From: Tiliqua scincoides | Taxonomy: Eukaryota > Chordata > Lepidosauria > Squamata > Scincidae | Direction: 5' to 3' | NCBI RefSeq assembly: GCF_035046505.1 | Contig: NC_089821.1 | Location: 195,076,377-195,140,376 of the forward strand | Length of the DNA: 64,000 nt | Shown: positions 1-12,421 of the stretch, piece after piece | Layout of the letters: every line of letters begins with the position of its first letter | How positions within the stretch are numbered: the first letter of the stretch is position 1 | Notes under the pieces: model-generated | What the model saw: only the letters and a program-made list of their open reading frames with translations | Told to the model about the DNA's origin: nothing | Database searches by the model: none | Position numbers and translations under genes: made by a program

Positions 1-93
1 CGGGAAGATCTAGAACGTGAATTGGATCGTCTTGTGAAGCAAATGGAAATTAAAGGAGAACAGATTTCCAAGTTGAGAAAACACCAAGAAAAT
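1..93 (+). CDS. CEP57L1: CEP57L1-like gene, penultimate coding exon (partial at left edge)
   Basis: The first base is in frame 1 and the exon reads 31 codons without a stop, ending in ...LRKHQEN before a GTAAGA donor at 94. The peptide is strongly coiled-coil (RELDRLVKQMEIKGEQISKL), as in the C-terminal microtubule-binding region of the centrosomal CEP57 family. It leaves in phase 0 and joins in phase to the exon at 678. The CEP57L1 assignment rests on remembered family resemblance plus the neighbouring CCDC162-like gene, which follows CEP57L1 in human. CEP57 itself is the main alternative. The exon is cut by the window edge. Confidence 0.72.
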
Positions 94-419
94 GTAAGAA
101 AACAGTTCTGAGATTGACACAATCTGAGACTGACACAAGTCTTTTGTGTGTAAACTGTTACTGTATCTTCTAGAAATGCTGCAAATCATATGATCCAGTA
201 TTTTATTCTGAGACAGTTTTCTTAAGGTGAGTGTTTAGTAACTGCTTGCTTAAACAGTGACCTTGGCTTTTTAATATTGCCTATTTGTGCTATCACACCA
301 TAAGGTACGATTGCACTTATTTTATATGAAGCATCTCATTTTAATAAAATATATTTGTCCTTGCTATAATCCAGGTACCAAAGCAGGTTCCATAATTATA
401 CAACAGCAACTGACAACGT

Positions 420-512
420 AATCCTATGCATGTTTATTTGGAAGCAAGTCGCACTGTATTCAGTGGGGCTTTGTCCTAGAAAACTGCCTATAGAATTGCA
501 GCCTGAGAATCT
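420..512. repeat. Old short palindromic repeat in CEP57L1 intron
   Basis: It begins with AATCCTATGCATG and ends with GAATTGCAGCC, with a decayed 'aagt..cattcagtgggg' core. The same pattern recurs near 6058, 16121, 16214, 34700, 37490 and 54545. It is an old interspersed repeat with palindromic ends, about 90 bp long. Confidence 0.45.
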
Positions 513-677
513 TTGAATGGTCTTCCTGTATCATAACCAATATCTAAATCTTATTAAATGTTTGATAATCATCTTGTTAGGCAATAGCTGTCAGTTATTT
601 TCCAACAGTCATTTTGTCTAAAACCTGCATGTTTTTTGCATATCAGAATTGATAATGAGATTTTTTTCTCTTTCAAG

Positions 678-902
678 GTTTATAAGCTGAGGCAAAAAGC
701 TCAGAAATTGAAGAGAAAAGCATTAAATGCTGCATCAAGACCTGACAAACTTAAAGAAACGAAACATACTGTAGTTCTTCCAAGAGGCAGCATTCATGGT
801 ACCAGTTCAGTGAATAAAAGCACAAGTTCCCTTCAGCTACTGAAAACTGCTCAGAGGCTTCAACTGGTACTGAAGAAGGATGACATCATTTGGGAACCAT
901 AG
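678..902 (+). CDS. CEP57L1: CEP57L1-like gene, last coding exon with stop
   Basis: A pyrimidine tract ending in AG at 676-677 precedes an exon that continues the frame from position 93 and reads 74 codons to TAG at 900-902. The start (VYKLRQKAQKLKRKAL) is basic coiled coil; the middle holds TKHTVVLPRGSIHG; the end is LVLKKDDIIWEP. A short acidic-aromatic C-terminus after a helix is what I recall for the CEP57 family. These proteins act at the centrosome and bind microtubules through the C-terminal half. No donor is needed, because the stop is followed by AT-rich UTR and a polyadenylation signal. Confidence 0.72.
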   Translation, partial: VYKLRQKAQKLKRKALNAASRPDKLKETKHTVVLPRGSIHGTSSVNKSTSSLQLLKTAQRLQLVLKKDDIIWEP

Positions 903-1345
903 TTTTCAAACCTAGTTTTCATAGATAACTACTAGGAATTTTTATATCCCAATTGCCATCCATTTATGTTTGGATTGAACAGATACTTTTGGCCAGCTGT
1001 GAAGTGCAATAACACTTCCATCAATTGAGTCATAGATTTTGGACAAGTTTCTTCAATTCCATATTGACTTTTTAAAGACGTAATTGTAACTTACACACAT
1101 ACATTTCTTGAATAATGTATTTCTTAACCTGACCCTGTGTATCGCTGTTTTCTAGCAGTGCTGAAATCTTGCAAGTGTTGAACATTGGCAAATCAAGATA
1201 AGCATTTCATTGCTTATGCAGCAATAACAGGATACAAAATCCCACAGGAACCAAGTTCTTTTAGAGCAACACTATTTGGGTGAATTTAATTTTTTCAAAA
1301 GATTATATTTTGCCTTTCAAATAAATTGTTTGAGGCTTAATGTGG
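903..1345 (+). other. CEP57L1: 3' UTR of the CEP57L1-like gene
   Basis: The AT-rich stretch after the stop has no open frame of note and carries AATAAA at 1320-1325, followed by a GT/T-rich stretch. The transcript end is inferred at about 1340-1345. A longer UTR cannot be excluded. Confidence 0.5.
1320..1325 (+). promoter_or_regulatory. Polyadenylation signal AATAAA
   Basis: Canonical hexamer about 420 bases after the CEP57L1-like stop codon, followed by T-rich sequence. It is the first strong signal downstream of the stop. Confidence 0.5.
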
Positions 1346-1724
1346 AATTTTTTTAAAAAACCTGTATTTTTCTGTTCTCGTTATTACAAGTTACACTTGC
1401 TGCTTCACACCTAGGGTGTGCTCTCAGAATTATAATTTATTTCAAAATTGGAACAGTTAAACGTAACATGTTATGGTTTAACCACCTTTCCTCCAAGTGC
1501 TTTTTCTTCACTTTTGCCTCTGAGAATAAAGGTAGGATTGGTTGAAAATGACCCAAGAAAGAGAAGTACTTGTATAGAGACTGGGTGTTGCCTGAAGAAT
1601 ATGACATAGGCAAAATGATCATAGTGACTTCACTACATCGGAAAGTAACATGTGAATTGTCCTTTTGCAAACTCAAAAGGTAGAGCTTTCTTATGGTAGT
1701 CTTGGAGTTTATGAAGAACATGTT

Positions 1725-2330
1725 AAAATCACTGCATTAGATCTGACTCCATTTTGTAAGCCTGCAGCCATTTTGTAGCAGCAGTGGGAACAGAGCTAGT
1801 TAAAGGCTGAAAAGAAGCATCTTGAGTCAGACTATGGCTGGGTGAGAAGCATGATAATGGGCTGGACCTCAAGATTTTGCTAACTGGAAATTAGTTGCAG
1901 CTGTGATTCTACAGTTGGGAGGGGTCAGAGTGAGTGACCAACAATAGCCTCAGTTGATATCTTCCAGAAGTTTCAGCTGGTCAGAATCTGGATGTTAAGT
2001 CTGATGTATAAAAAAACAGTAGATGGGAGGGGGAGATGTGCTTACTGCAGTTCCATCAAGGATGTTTGTATCAACTATGGTACAACAGGTAGAAGAGCTA
2101 CCCTTTGCTTATGTTCAGAGGTTAGAGAGATCCAGGTGAGTGTTTGGAACAAAAACGCTTAAGAGCTTACCTTTATTGTTTTAGCATTGTGTGTGTATGT
2201 GTGATATATTTATGTCCTGAAATACCCAAATGCCTTTCAAGTAATATGTAATCTTAATTTTATTCTTTAAATAAACCATTTTATTACAGGCTTGTGTCTG
2301 CGGGGGTAGCCAAGTATCTGGGATTCATCT
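1725..2330 (+). mobile_element. Possible solo LTR or LTR fragment (fossil)
   Basis: The stretch has a U3-like start rich in 'ccattttgt' motifs, a TATA-like TATAAAA near 2008 and an AATAAA near 2270 followed by a GT-rich stretch. That order resembles U3-R-U5 of a retroviral LTR, perhaps class I. No matching flanking duplication, second LTR, primer-binding site or internal region was recognised, so this is a weak call. It would be an old, broken copy. Confidence 0.25.
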
Positions 2331-4137
2331 AAGTCCAGCCTAGGCCACTCAGTCTGCTACTGGAATGAACCATAGTCTTGAGGCCCCTGGAGTTTGGGGA
2401 AACTTTGAGCTTACAGGAGCTGAGGAGTTGGCCTGTAGGTCTTCAGCTTCCACTTGGCTGAAGGACTGGCTGTTTAGAAAGGGGGGTGGCTACTGGAGGG
2501 CAGTTGCCCTGAGGGCTCATACACCTACCTGTTTGGTGTGCCTGGCCAGTCAGGTGAACATGTGCAAGAACTTGTACTTACATTTGGCTTTTTGCTTGGG
2601 GAATTGTACCCTCCATTCTCACAGTCATTGGATACTTGAGGTCATTGGATACTCAAGTACTCAATTGGGAAATGCCTTTTTGACGCGTCGGGTGTGTTAA
2701 GGCAGTGAGGAGTGTTTAAGATTTGTCAGAGGGACCCAAGACCACTGCAAAGCTCCTGAGAGTAAGAGTTCATCCATGGTCTGGCATTCTGTTCAAGGAA
2801 ATTGCAAACGTCATCACTACTGGTGATTTGAGAATTTCAGTGGTAATTGGTAATGTTTGTGATACCAAGAAATCGCTGATGCAGTGCTGTATGCAATGTA
2901 AAAGTGGGCAGACTTTCGTGCCTCAATAAGCTGTATCTTACATACATATAGTGGCACTGGTTTTGTATGTGTATTATGTTCTATTTGTCTAGTCCTGGTT
3001 GAAGGTAGAAGTTTGTGTGTGAGTTTAAGTGCTGCTGTTAAGATGCTTTAAGTTGGTAATGGAGTTGTCCACAAACGTATTTGCCATCTAGGCTTCCATC
3101 TGGACCCATTTTCCTTCTAGGCAATAGTGGGCAAATATTGATATGCCATGCTGCCCTGGCTTTTGGAGCTGGGAAGGTACTTGTTGTTTCCCTTCTGTGG
3201 ATAGACTCTGTGCATTGCAATGAAGCAGTGGGTCACTTATTAGTTAAAAACACAGTAAATCCTTTTTCTGTAGACAGTTGTGTGTACAGAGGTTGTTATG
3301 GTTACAACTAAGCCTGTACACGCACTGTGGTGAATTCCCTCCATTGCTACTTTGGTGTTTGATTGCATTAGCTATAGAAACCTGTGGGAGAAGAGGCGTG
3401 CTGCTACAGTTTCTAGTAACACAACAAGCCTTCTCTTTTCTCTGCCAGAGGCTATTTACTGTCTGTACTTGGGAGGCTGTGACCTTGCTGTTCTGGCTAG
3501 GTCCTTTATTCCCCAGCTACATGGTCTGTGTTGGCCAAGGTATCCTAAAATCTCCGCAGATCAGTGATTTGTGACAACAGCTGTGGTAAGTATAGTTAGT
3601 TTATTTTATATTTAACATCCTGAAAATAGCTGCAAAGAAGACTTTTGAAGAAAAATTAGCTTTTAGTATTATATCAAGCAGGAGCCATTCTGTTGGCTTC
3701 ATCAAAGCAAGTGCTTTGCTTTGCAAGCAGAAACTACATTTGCACCACTTTTGATCATAATGGAGGTGAGGGAATAAAAATGGTGTCCTCAAGGTGCAGC
3801 ACTTTAAATTTCTATTTTCTTAAGGTTCTGTTTGGTTGCCTTGGCTGTTAGTAAAACTGGGCATGAACTTCCAGAACTAAACAGAAGAACCCTTTGTCCC
3901 CATCCTGTTTGTGCTGGCTTTCTCCCACCTCCACTTTCTAATAACAGTCATTTCTCTAATTCTTTGTAAAAACGTAGGCAACCTTGATGTCATTGATCAT
4001 TAATTCCCTGAAATCTTATATTCTATTTACTAGATTCATAACTCTAATGGTTTCACTACCAATTAAACTTGTTCAATCAAGTCTGTTGTAGTGAAATGAT
4101 CAGCTATACTTGCAATATGGATTGGTTTCAGTTCTTA
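2331..4137. other. Intergenic stretch, nothing recognised
   Basis: Unique-looking AT-rich DNA with several short open frames of up to about 110 codons on both strands. None has a recognisable domain, splice context or codon bias. I see no gene here. Confidence 0.4.
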
Positions 4138-4344
4138 GAGTATAATTACATGGACTTGTGAATAGATACAGTTCTTGAAGTAAGGAAGCATGTTTGAAAA
4201 AATTGTGGGAAAAGATGCTGCAGCTCCTTGTCTAACTATCTGAGTATAATTACATGGACTTGTGAATAGATACAGTTCTTGAAGTAAGGAAGCATGTTTG
4301 AAAAAATTGTGGGAAAAGATGCTGCAGCTCCTTGTCTAACTATC
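4138..4344. repeat. Perfect 103-bp tandem duplication (period 104)
   Basis: The 103 bases at 4138-4240 (from gagtataattacatgg to ctaactatc) recur without a mismatch at 4242-4344, separated by a single T. The second copy runs directly into a GC-rich element. The identity implies a very recent duplication, copy-number polymorphism or an assembly artefact. Confidence 0.95.
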
Positions 4345-4650
4345 ACGCTGCTCAGGGGGCTGCAGGGGCTTGGATGCACTTACCCAGGCCTCCTGCAGCC
4401 TCCTCGGGGTGCTGGTGTGCCTCCACCAAAGCGGAAGTGGAGCGCGGTCGCTCCGCTTTCACTGCTGCGGGGAGCCCTGCCAAAGGTCGCTTGGGTAAGT
4501 GCACCCAAGCCCCTGCAGCTCTCTGAGCAGCGCGATCCAGGGGATCGCACCGCTGTCTCCTCCCTGCCTCCAGGCTGCCCCGGCTCTTAAGTCGACAGAG
4601 GTCAGGGCCCATAGGCTGGGGAGTCGCCTGCCCCAGTTTGGAAAGCCCTG
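4345..4650. mobile_element. GC-rich non-autonomous DNA-transposon-like element
   Basis: A GC-rich block in AT-rich flanks, with internal inverted segments: 'ctgcaggggcttggatgcacttaccca' near 4361 is mirrored near 4487-4515. It shares 'ggggagccctgc' and 'gagcagcgcgatcc' with the element at 31317-31617. The edges are uncertain and no target duplication was seen. Confidence 0.45.
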
Positions 4651-5735
4651 CCCTAAGGGGTGGAACTGGACAAGATGCTTAATTCTAGGATCATGGGGAA
4701 AGTGGTGGCCCTGTAAAGTTTAAACACTCTGCTATTGCTGTGCATTATTGCTCAGTGCTAGTGAGGGCTGGGAAATGCATGATGTAATGATGGTGTATCA
4801 TGGATAAATAAACTTGAACATTAGAAGTAGAACATTAATCCAGTGTGTTTTGCTTTTACTATAGAAATCTCATCCAAGGCTAACTTTAAGTCATTGCCAG
4901 GTGGGCTCTATGACACATGTAATGTCCACATATGGCAAATCTATTGTATGTGCAGGGAGAAAGTGCAGTGGCTGGTAGCACAGCTCAGTGGAATGGCATG
5001 AAATAAAAGAGGCAAGACTTAGAAGTGTAGTAGATAAGAATACAATGACGGGGAATCAAAAGAAAAATGCAATGCAGCACTTGTTCAACTAAGCCTTAAA
5101 TGTCAGCAGAAAAGAAGATAAATCCTTAGAAGAAGGGGGCATGAAAAGGAGGGCAGAATGTAGGGGAATGGGGCTGAACTACAGTAGCAGGAGAGGAAGT
5201 GGAAAGGGAGAAGAGATCAGAGTTAAGGAAAAGAAGAAAGCTCCAAGATTCCAGTTATAGTTGGAGCATTTATCTATAGCCTGAACAAGTGCTACAGGCA
5301 AAGAATGAACCCGTCAGTGGGCTGTGAAAACACTGAACTCTCGCAGCAGGAGGGCTAGTATCTCCCATAAGGAGGTGATGCAGGGACTATATTGTACCCA
5401 GGCCCAGGGTTAAAAGGGGAGAAAGGTGTGGGAGCCTGAAATTTCCTGGGATCATAGTTTGATATGTCATACAGTTTTATATATCATAACTCGTAGAAAT
5501 TATGATCCAACAGAAAAGAGGGGGCCCAAAAGAAACTTTGTACCCCTGATAAAATTCTTCAAGGCCCTGCTCCCATCAGATGAACCCTCTTAATCAGCAC
5601 AAGGTCATGAAATAAGATCCTAATGATTATTTTGATCTCCATGAATCAAGCAGTTCAACCAGCTGAAGTGATGGGGAAAACTGCTTTAAAGAAGTCCTGG
5701 ACCTACTCCTCCCCACCCCCAATTGTTTGGTAAAG
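4651..5735. other. Intergenic, no gene; one repeat-like patch
   Basis: No supported coding sequence. The part from about 5390 to 5560 (tgtacccaggcccag ... gggggcccaaaag) resembles 45090-45165, so it is probably an old interspersed repeat. Confidence 0.35.
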
Positions 5736-5939
5736 AATAGACCAGAAATTCCCAAACAATGAACACACTCCAAAGGATGGAAGAATAGAAACACTGTCAT
5801 AAATCTATAAGACATAGATAAAGGAGGGGGCTTGAAGGCCAACAGTCAGAGTTGCCAAAGGCCAAGGTTACATACCCATACCTGCCTAAACAAGCCTGCA
5901 CCATTGCGAAGATCATGGGGCTAGCTGCTAAGGCAGTGA

Positions 5940-6130
5940 TTCTCCCACATTTAGCACTGAGACCCACTTTTTAGAATGAGAATCTGTCAGAACCCACCGG
6001 AAGTGATGTCATGACCAGAAGTGACATCAAGCAGGAACATTTTCAACTATCCTAGGCTGCAATCCTACCCACACTTACTCAGGAGTAAGTTCCATTGACT
6101 GTCATTGTTAAAAGAATATACATAGCTTGT
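5940..6130. repeat. Old DNA-transposon-like repeat fragments
   Basis: It begins CAGTGATTCTCCCAC, a hAT-like terminal sequence, and contains 'ggaagtgatgtcatgacc', a motif shared with repeats near 12076 and 49318. It is followed by a copy of the short palindromic repeat (gctgcaatcctacccacacttactcaggag). The ends are not resolved. Confidence 0.4.
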
Positions 6131-6149
6131 TAAAAGTATAGGTCTGTAA

Positions 6150-6495
6150 CATTTCAGGAGATCTGGTCTAGAGGGTAGAGCCTCCATTTGCCTGAAGATA
6201 ACATCTGAAGGTCGCCAGTTCGAGGCCACCAGCACTGTGCGACCTTGAAGCAGCTGACAAGCTGAGCCGAGTTATACCATCTGCTCTGAGTGTGGGAGGA
6301 TGGAGGCCAGAATGTGAAACCAGATCAAGAAAGTAACACCTGGATGTTGTGGTTCTTGTAGGATAGAACATTCTTTCAAATTGTAAAAATCCCTATGGGA
6401 ATTTAATAAGCCTGCCTATGTAAACCGCCTTGAATAAAGTCTTGAATAAAGAGCAAGAAAGGCGGTATATAAATACCTGTATTATTATTATTTCC
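6150..6495 (+). mobile_element. tRNA-derived SINE with (ATT)n tail
   Basis: An A-box-like TGGTCTAGAGGGTAGAGCC near 6165 and a B-box-like CCAGTTCGAGGCC near 6215 form a tRNA-like head. The 3' part has 'taaaccgcc' and 'aggcggtatataaata' and ends in a short (ATT)n run. A second copy lies in reverse orientation at about 19797-20165. It belongs to a tRNA-SINE family that I cannot name with certainty. Confidence 0.75.
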
Positions 6496-7585
6496 CAAAA
6501 TGCAGTTAAATACCATGGTAGCATCAATACATTAAAAATAAAATATTGAAATGAATGGGGACCCACCAGAAATTGACTGTTGGTTTGAATTGATGACATT
6601 GGTGAGGGAAGCAAAGGGTAAAGGCACCTCTTTTGTGCTCATGAACAGGGGCTTCATTTTACTTCTTTCTTCCAGTTTTCAATCATGAAACCATTGGTGG
6701 GTCATAATCTTTATTTGTACATTTTCAAAGGCTTGGGGAGCTCTTTGGAGACTTCCATGGGACTCCCTGCACCCTTGGGAGGCTGCTCTCCATACTGGTA
6801 AGTAAAATGAAGCTCCTGTCACCCTGACAGTGGCATGATCCTGGGGATCGCCTCACTACATTTTCCCCCTCCCATTTGAAGACTTATAGCAGCTCCCAAA
6901 CTCTCAGAGTTTGGGAATTTCTGGTCTAAATATGCTTGTAGCATAAACAATATGCTCTTTACCTCATATCAAGTAGATGGTGCACATGATATTGGGGTTC
7001 ATTTTGTTCTGCTGTCATATAAAATTTTTCCTCAATTCTGCATCAGGAGTGGACTTCCCCGGACTATCTCAAATGCTGAAATAATGGTGGGACATTCATG
7101 CTGTTTAGACTAGGGCTAAGAATGGATTGGAATGAGAGACAAGCACAGGCCCAATTAGTTATTGCCCCTCTTGTGTGAACAGTACCATAAACTCAGGGCT
7201 GGTCTTAGGAGCTATGGGGCGCAACTGGTAACATTGTTTGTGTGGCCCCAGGGTCTTTAGAATCTTGGGGATAACACCTATAATAAATTTAATTTATACC
7301 TTTGGTAGAATGGAAAGCAATCAAAATGTGTGCTTAAAAAGTGCATGTGAGTTAATGGATCAAATGAATCTAAGCACATCTTAACATAAAACTGCATACT
7401 AGAGTAGGCTACCCTAGCCCCAGACCCCCTTAGGTCTGGGCTCAATTGGGAGCAATTAGTCCAATTGGCTTAAAGCCAGTCCTGCTTGTATCTGTATTGT
7501 ACAAATAAGCTTTGTATCTGAGACAGTTACAGGATTGTGATTGGAATTGTCAGTAAGGGCCAAACTAGATGTGAAATCGGCAGGC

Positions 7586-8238
7586 CTGGAAGCCACACCT
7601 GGAGTATTGAGTCCAGTTCTGGTCGCCGCATCTCAAAAAGGACATAGTGCAAATGGAAAAGTTGCAAAAGAGAGCAATTGAGATGATTACTGGGGTGGGG
7701 CACCTTCCATATGAGGAAAGGCTATGGTGTTTGGGCCTCTTTATCCTAGAAAAGAGATGCCTGAGGGGGGACATGATTGAGACATACAAAATTATGCATG
7801 GGAAGGATAAAGTGGATAGAGAGATGCTCTTTACACTCACATAACACCAGAACCAGGGGACATCCACTAAAATTGAGTGTTGGGGGGAGTTAGAACAGAC
7901 AACAGAAAATATTTATTTACTCAGCATGTGGTTGGTCTGTGGAACTCCTTGCCACAGGATGTGGTGATGGCATCTGGCCTGGACACCTTTAAAAGGGGAT
8001 TGGACAAGTTTCTGGAGAAAAAATCCATTACGGGTTACAAGCCATGATGCATATGTGCAACCTGATTTTAGAAATGGGCTGTGTCAGAATGCCAGATGAA
8101 AGGGAGGGCACCAGGCTGCAGGTCTGTTGTTATCTGGTGTGCTCCCTGGGGCATTTGGTGGGGCTGCTGTGAGATACAGGAAGCTGAACTAGATGGCCCT
8201 ATAGCCTGATCCAGTGGGGCTGTTCTTATGTTCTTATG
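7586..8238 (+). mobile_element. CR1 LINE, 5'-truncated 3' end
   Basis: Contains the sauropsid CR1 C-terminal reverse-transcriptase region: CAKMEKLQKRA-like 'MQMEKLQKRAIEMITGVG', 'LPYEERLWCLGLF', 'DMIETYKIMHG' and 'LWNSLPQDVV'-like codons. It ends in the tandem octamer TTCTTATGTTCTTATG typical of CR1. The frame is broken in places. It matches the copies at 45425-45933 and 46590-47220. Confidence 0.9.
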
Positions 8239-11200
8239 ACCTGTTTAAACCTGGGACTGCCATATGTATTGTAGGAGTTGAGAGTCCAATGTTTGAGCAA
8301 AAATGGTATAGTCACACCAGGCTGCTCTCCAACTCAACTTCTTGCTCCAGTGTGTTCCCACCTTTTCCTTTCAACAGAGCTCAGATTATACAAGTAGGAC
8401 TGGCTTAGAGAAAAGCAATGCGTTTTTTAAAATTGGGTATTTGCCCTTGTCTCTGGCTGTACTGCAGTGTTCTCGTCCAAGCATAAAGTGCTAGGCCAAG
8501 CAATGCATACTGATTTTGGCACAGAGATGGACATTCCAAGGCATAAACGAGAGGCGAAATTGTGGCAAAGGGAAGGCTAAGGGGATGCAAACAAAACAAT
8601 ATAATTGAAAACAGACCGCAGCAAAGTATAGCCAACAACTATTCATGTTCTTGTTACTAATCAAATTTAACAGCCCTGGCTTAATTGTTTTACTTAAGTT
8701 TGCTGACAAAATGTTTCCATATGTAATGAGTTTGGTTTAGAGCCAACACTTAGGAAGATCTTACAGATTTTGATGCAGAAAGATTAAGGGCTGTAGCTCA
8801 CAATTGCTGGAAGGGGGGGAACAGCATAATTAGCAAAAGTACCCCCTTCCTATGGTGAAGAGATCCCATCCAGCTAGTTGCTATCAATAAGACATACCCA
8901 GGAGAGGAGGCTTGGTTAAGGGTTTCATAAGATATACTTTACTCACAGTTCATATTTGTATATACAGTATTCATCTTCTGATTGCTCCAAGGCTCCTACT
9001 ACTTTGGCATAGAAAACCCTACTGCTGTTTGTGACATCCAAAATCTAGTATTTCATGAGAAGTAACATTAGCAAGACTTCCACTAGTACTGTTCAGAATG
9101 TATTGGAATGAGTTTTTCTTGAAACTTGATACTGAGTAATATTCAGCTGTCCACAAATCTTCACAAAACAAAAGTAATCCACAGCATCTTAATTTAACTG
9201 AAATGACAATTTTATTTATGGCCTAATAAAAGTGTTTTTTGCTCAATTCATCTTCTGCAATATAATCCTTCACTAAAGGTTTCCTTGAAATTAGGGCTGT
9301 GCATACTTGGCTTTGTGCAAGACACACATGAGGAATAATTGTTTGCTTTCTGGATTAAAAAAGCACAGCATGGCCCCAAGAGAGAAAGCTACTTTAGATT
9401 AATCAAGTGCTTGTACATACTTAGCAGCCTGTCTGACTCCCTGGAGCAGAGTAGCAGCACACTCTTTCAAAAGTGGCCCAGCTGTCTTGGAGTGAGGGTC
9501 CTTCTTGTGTCTGAAAAACTTCTCACAAATAGGAACTTGAACTACTGTTGGCTCAGAGACATTCTTGGACCTGCACTGTTACAGGTGAAGTGGAACGCAG
9601 CCTGAGAGAGACATATCCAAGGTCACACAGTGACTGTCATGACGAAGTAGAATTGGAACTTTCACCTCTGAACCAGCACTCTTAATCGTCTACCCTACAT
9701 GCTCACTCAGTTTATACCAAGCTTCTAATATTAGCCTGATTGCCACTCCTTGCATTTAATGAACTTTTATAATTTATACCCACAATTTATAATTTTCTAG
9801 TCTGTTTCTGAAGATAATGTGCCGTACATCTACAGCATGGGTTCTAATCCATGAAAGTTTGTGCTACACTAACATTGTGGCTAAACGTAAGGAACATAAC
9901 CAACATTTTTACAGCAAGCTAAAATTCATAGTATACACCCAGTGTTGGTATGTCAGCTGTTATAGTACAATTATATCCCCAAATGTTTATCCCTCAAAAC
10001 CCTGGCCATATTTGAATTTTCAGGCCAGAGGGAGAGTGACATACAAATTCAACTGCACTCACTGCAGTTGTTGACATGCATGTGCCCATGACATTCATGT
10101 ACTGCATGATTCAAGAGAAACTGAGTTTGCATGTTGCTGGCTGATGCAAAGGTCAGTCATTCATAAAGACAACCATACCTTCACCTCTCAGAGCAGGACT
10201 CCGCGATGTTGATTGGATGACCCTTGTGATTTGTCTCTGGAAGCCGCAGAAGGATGGGGGGAAAACCTATAGGCAAGTCAGTTTTTTTTAAATCAGAAAA
10301 TCATACCCACTGCTTAGGGGGGGAAATATTTCAAAACCAAAATGTCTAGCCTACCTACTGTCACTCCTGTATCAGCTGTTACTGGAACCAGGTACATGTA
10401 TTTGGTACAGAAGCAAAGGCAGAGAGACCAGAACATTCACCCTATAGTAACAAATCCTGCACCTGCTCCTGTTTCTAGGCATGTCTGTCTCTGACCTAAC
10501 ATTTCTCAGAATTATGTCAAAACAACAACTGTCTCGGGCTCCTTTTTCCCCTTCAACGTCCATCTCAATTTAAAAAAAAACAAAACTTGTCCTGCTAAAT
10601 TTATAAAGCACAATTGTTACGGTGCTATCAGACTCTCATATTTAAAAAGACAAAAACAAAAACCCTTTTTTATCACAAGATTGGTCTGCTGTGGGAAATG
10701 GTAGAACAGTTTTCAGCAATGGTAGAACAATTTCCTGAGCAAGTACATGAAGGGTGGAAGTGAAATGTGTGTACTTGCCTCAAGCATTGAAATATTCAGC
10801 TGGAAAACCTGGGGCTAAGAAACTTGTGATGTTGATGGGCTGAGCGCTGTGGCAACTCTTTTATTGCCAAGAATCAAAATGGAGGAGAGACTATTCACTT
10901 GAAGATTGATAGCCGCAGAAATTATGCCTCCTGTAGATTTTCTGCCTGGACATTTACTGCAGCAATAGGAGGTGCTTGGAGGGAAGCACTGTTCTGTCTG
11001 TGTTTAACCAAAAGCAAAACCAGCAGCGTTTAAACATAAACCCTGTTTAAACACTTTTTAAACAGCATGTATAAACATAATCAGAACCTTTTGCAAAGCC
11101 CAATCTTCTGCATATGTATTCAGAAATGTGAGGCGAGCTGTGTGTGTGCGTGTTGGGTTTAGCGAGAAAGTTTAATGTAATTGGGCACCTCCTCTTCTCA

Positions 11201-12000
11201 AGTGAAGGGAGGAGTTTGCGGCCTGGCTTCTTCACCCTGCTGTTTAAACTTGCACGAGTTCTTAACTCACTGTGTCTTCTCTTACCTTGCCACTTTGTTG
11301 CAATGAGACACTTGATCCCAGGAAGCACGCTCGCTGCTTGTGGAAAGAGATTATGGGTTTTCCTTACTTACTTACAAAAGGAAAAATGTGTTAGTCATTG
11401 AGTGTGCTGCCTACCACTTGCCCTCCACCGTAAGACCATCTCCTCACTTTGCTGGCACTGCATGCGTCCTAACCTGTGGTGGGCATGCCATCTTCGGAAA
11501 TCTGACTCTACTGTAGGCAATACCAGCTACCTTTCCAGCAAGTGGTGGAGGCCAGTAGTACAATTGTTCAAGCTATTGCCATAGAGTCACTCTGGGAAAA
11601 ACAGCTCTACAGGTGGCAACCACGTTTGTTGAGAGAAAGGACAAAGCCACTAGCAGACAGACTAGATGTTATAATGCCCAAACATGCTTATATTGGAAGT
11701 GATGGGGAATTATAACCCCATTTTTAACTATGTGGCAGATTTTCCTCAAAAATTGAGAAGAACAGAAAATTGTGAAGGGAGGAGGGAGGGAGGGTTCAGA
11801 GAGAGAAATTTCAAGGAAAACTTCCAGTCTTGATGAAAAGTCAATTGCAAATCATGTCCATAGTTCCCCAAACCAGGTAAGAATTTAAACAACTGTCACT
11901 CATTTTTAACATGAACTTGCACAACATTGTGTAGGATGCCATAGACTGTTAACCAAATTCCTCCATGCCAAATCTGAAGAAACAGAATGGCCTGTTTAGT
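8239..12000. other. Intergenic stretch, nothing recognised
   Basis: AT-rich DNA with scattered open frames under 95 codons on both strands, none with a recognisable domain or splice context. Short homopolymer runs occur near 10291, 10570 and 10650. I find no gene and no well-bounded repeat. Confidence 0.35.
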
Positions 12001-12021
12001 TTTGATGAGGACTCACTAGAA

Positions 12022-12160
12022 CAGGGCTGTCCAGCTCATTTCAGAAAGTGGGCTGTATAGCATTCATGATGCCTGCTGAGGGCCAGAAGTGATGTCATTA
12101 AGTGGGTCATGACAAGAAATAAGTACTTTGTTTTTGCTTAGCAACTCAGCTGCAAATGAC
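12022..12160. repeat. hAT-like interspersed repeat fragment
   Basis: It begins 'cagggctgtccagctc' and includes 'ccagaagtgatgtcattaag' and 'tagcaactcagctgcaaatg'. A related copy lies at 49315-49420. The ends are not resolved. Confidence 0.45.
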
Positions 12161-12164
12161 ATAC

Positions 12165-12421
12165 AAGAAAATTATTATTATTGTTAACAGTATTTATATA
12201 CCACTTTTCAATGCAAAGTTCACAAAGCGGTTTACAGAGAAAAATCAAATAATCAATGGTTCCCTGTCCCAAAAGGGCTCACAATCTAAAAAGATGCAAA
12301 AGAACACCAGCAGACAGCCACTAGAAAAGACACTGCTGGGGTGAGGAGGGCCAGTTACTCTCCCCCTGCTAAAAAGGGGACAGCCACTTGAAAAAGTGCC
12401 TCTTACCCAATTAGCAGAATG
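12165..12421 (-). mobile_element. SINE/LINE-tail family A, antisense copy
   Basis: In plus orientation it starts (ATT)n-'gttaacagtatttatatacc', then 'ttcacaaagcggtttacagag', 'ccctgtcccaaaagggctcac' and ends 'cttacccaattagcag'. The same order appears at 30912-31153, 37557-37740 and 58687-58955. The (TAA)n end marks the 3' end, so all four copies lie antisense to the CCDC162 gene. Confidence 0.7.

Noticed and set aside
1725-2330. Complete endogenous retrovirus at the possible LTR
   Set aside because: I see no second LTR, primer-binding site or recognisable gag, pol or env segment in 1-13000. Only a weak solo-LTR call is kept.
2365-3574. Short open frames of 60-111 codons as an intergenic gene
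   Set aside because: No recognisable domain, overlapping frames in all directions, and no splice or promoter context.
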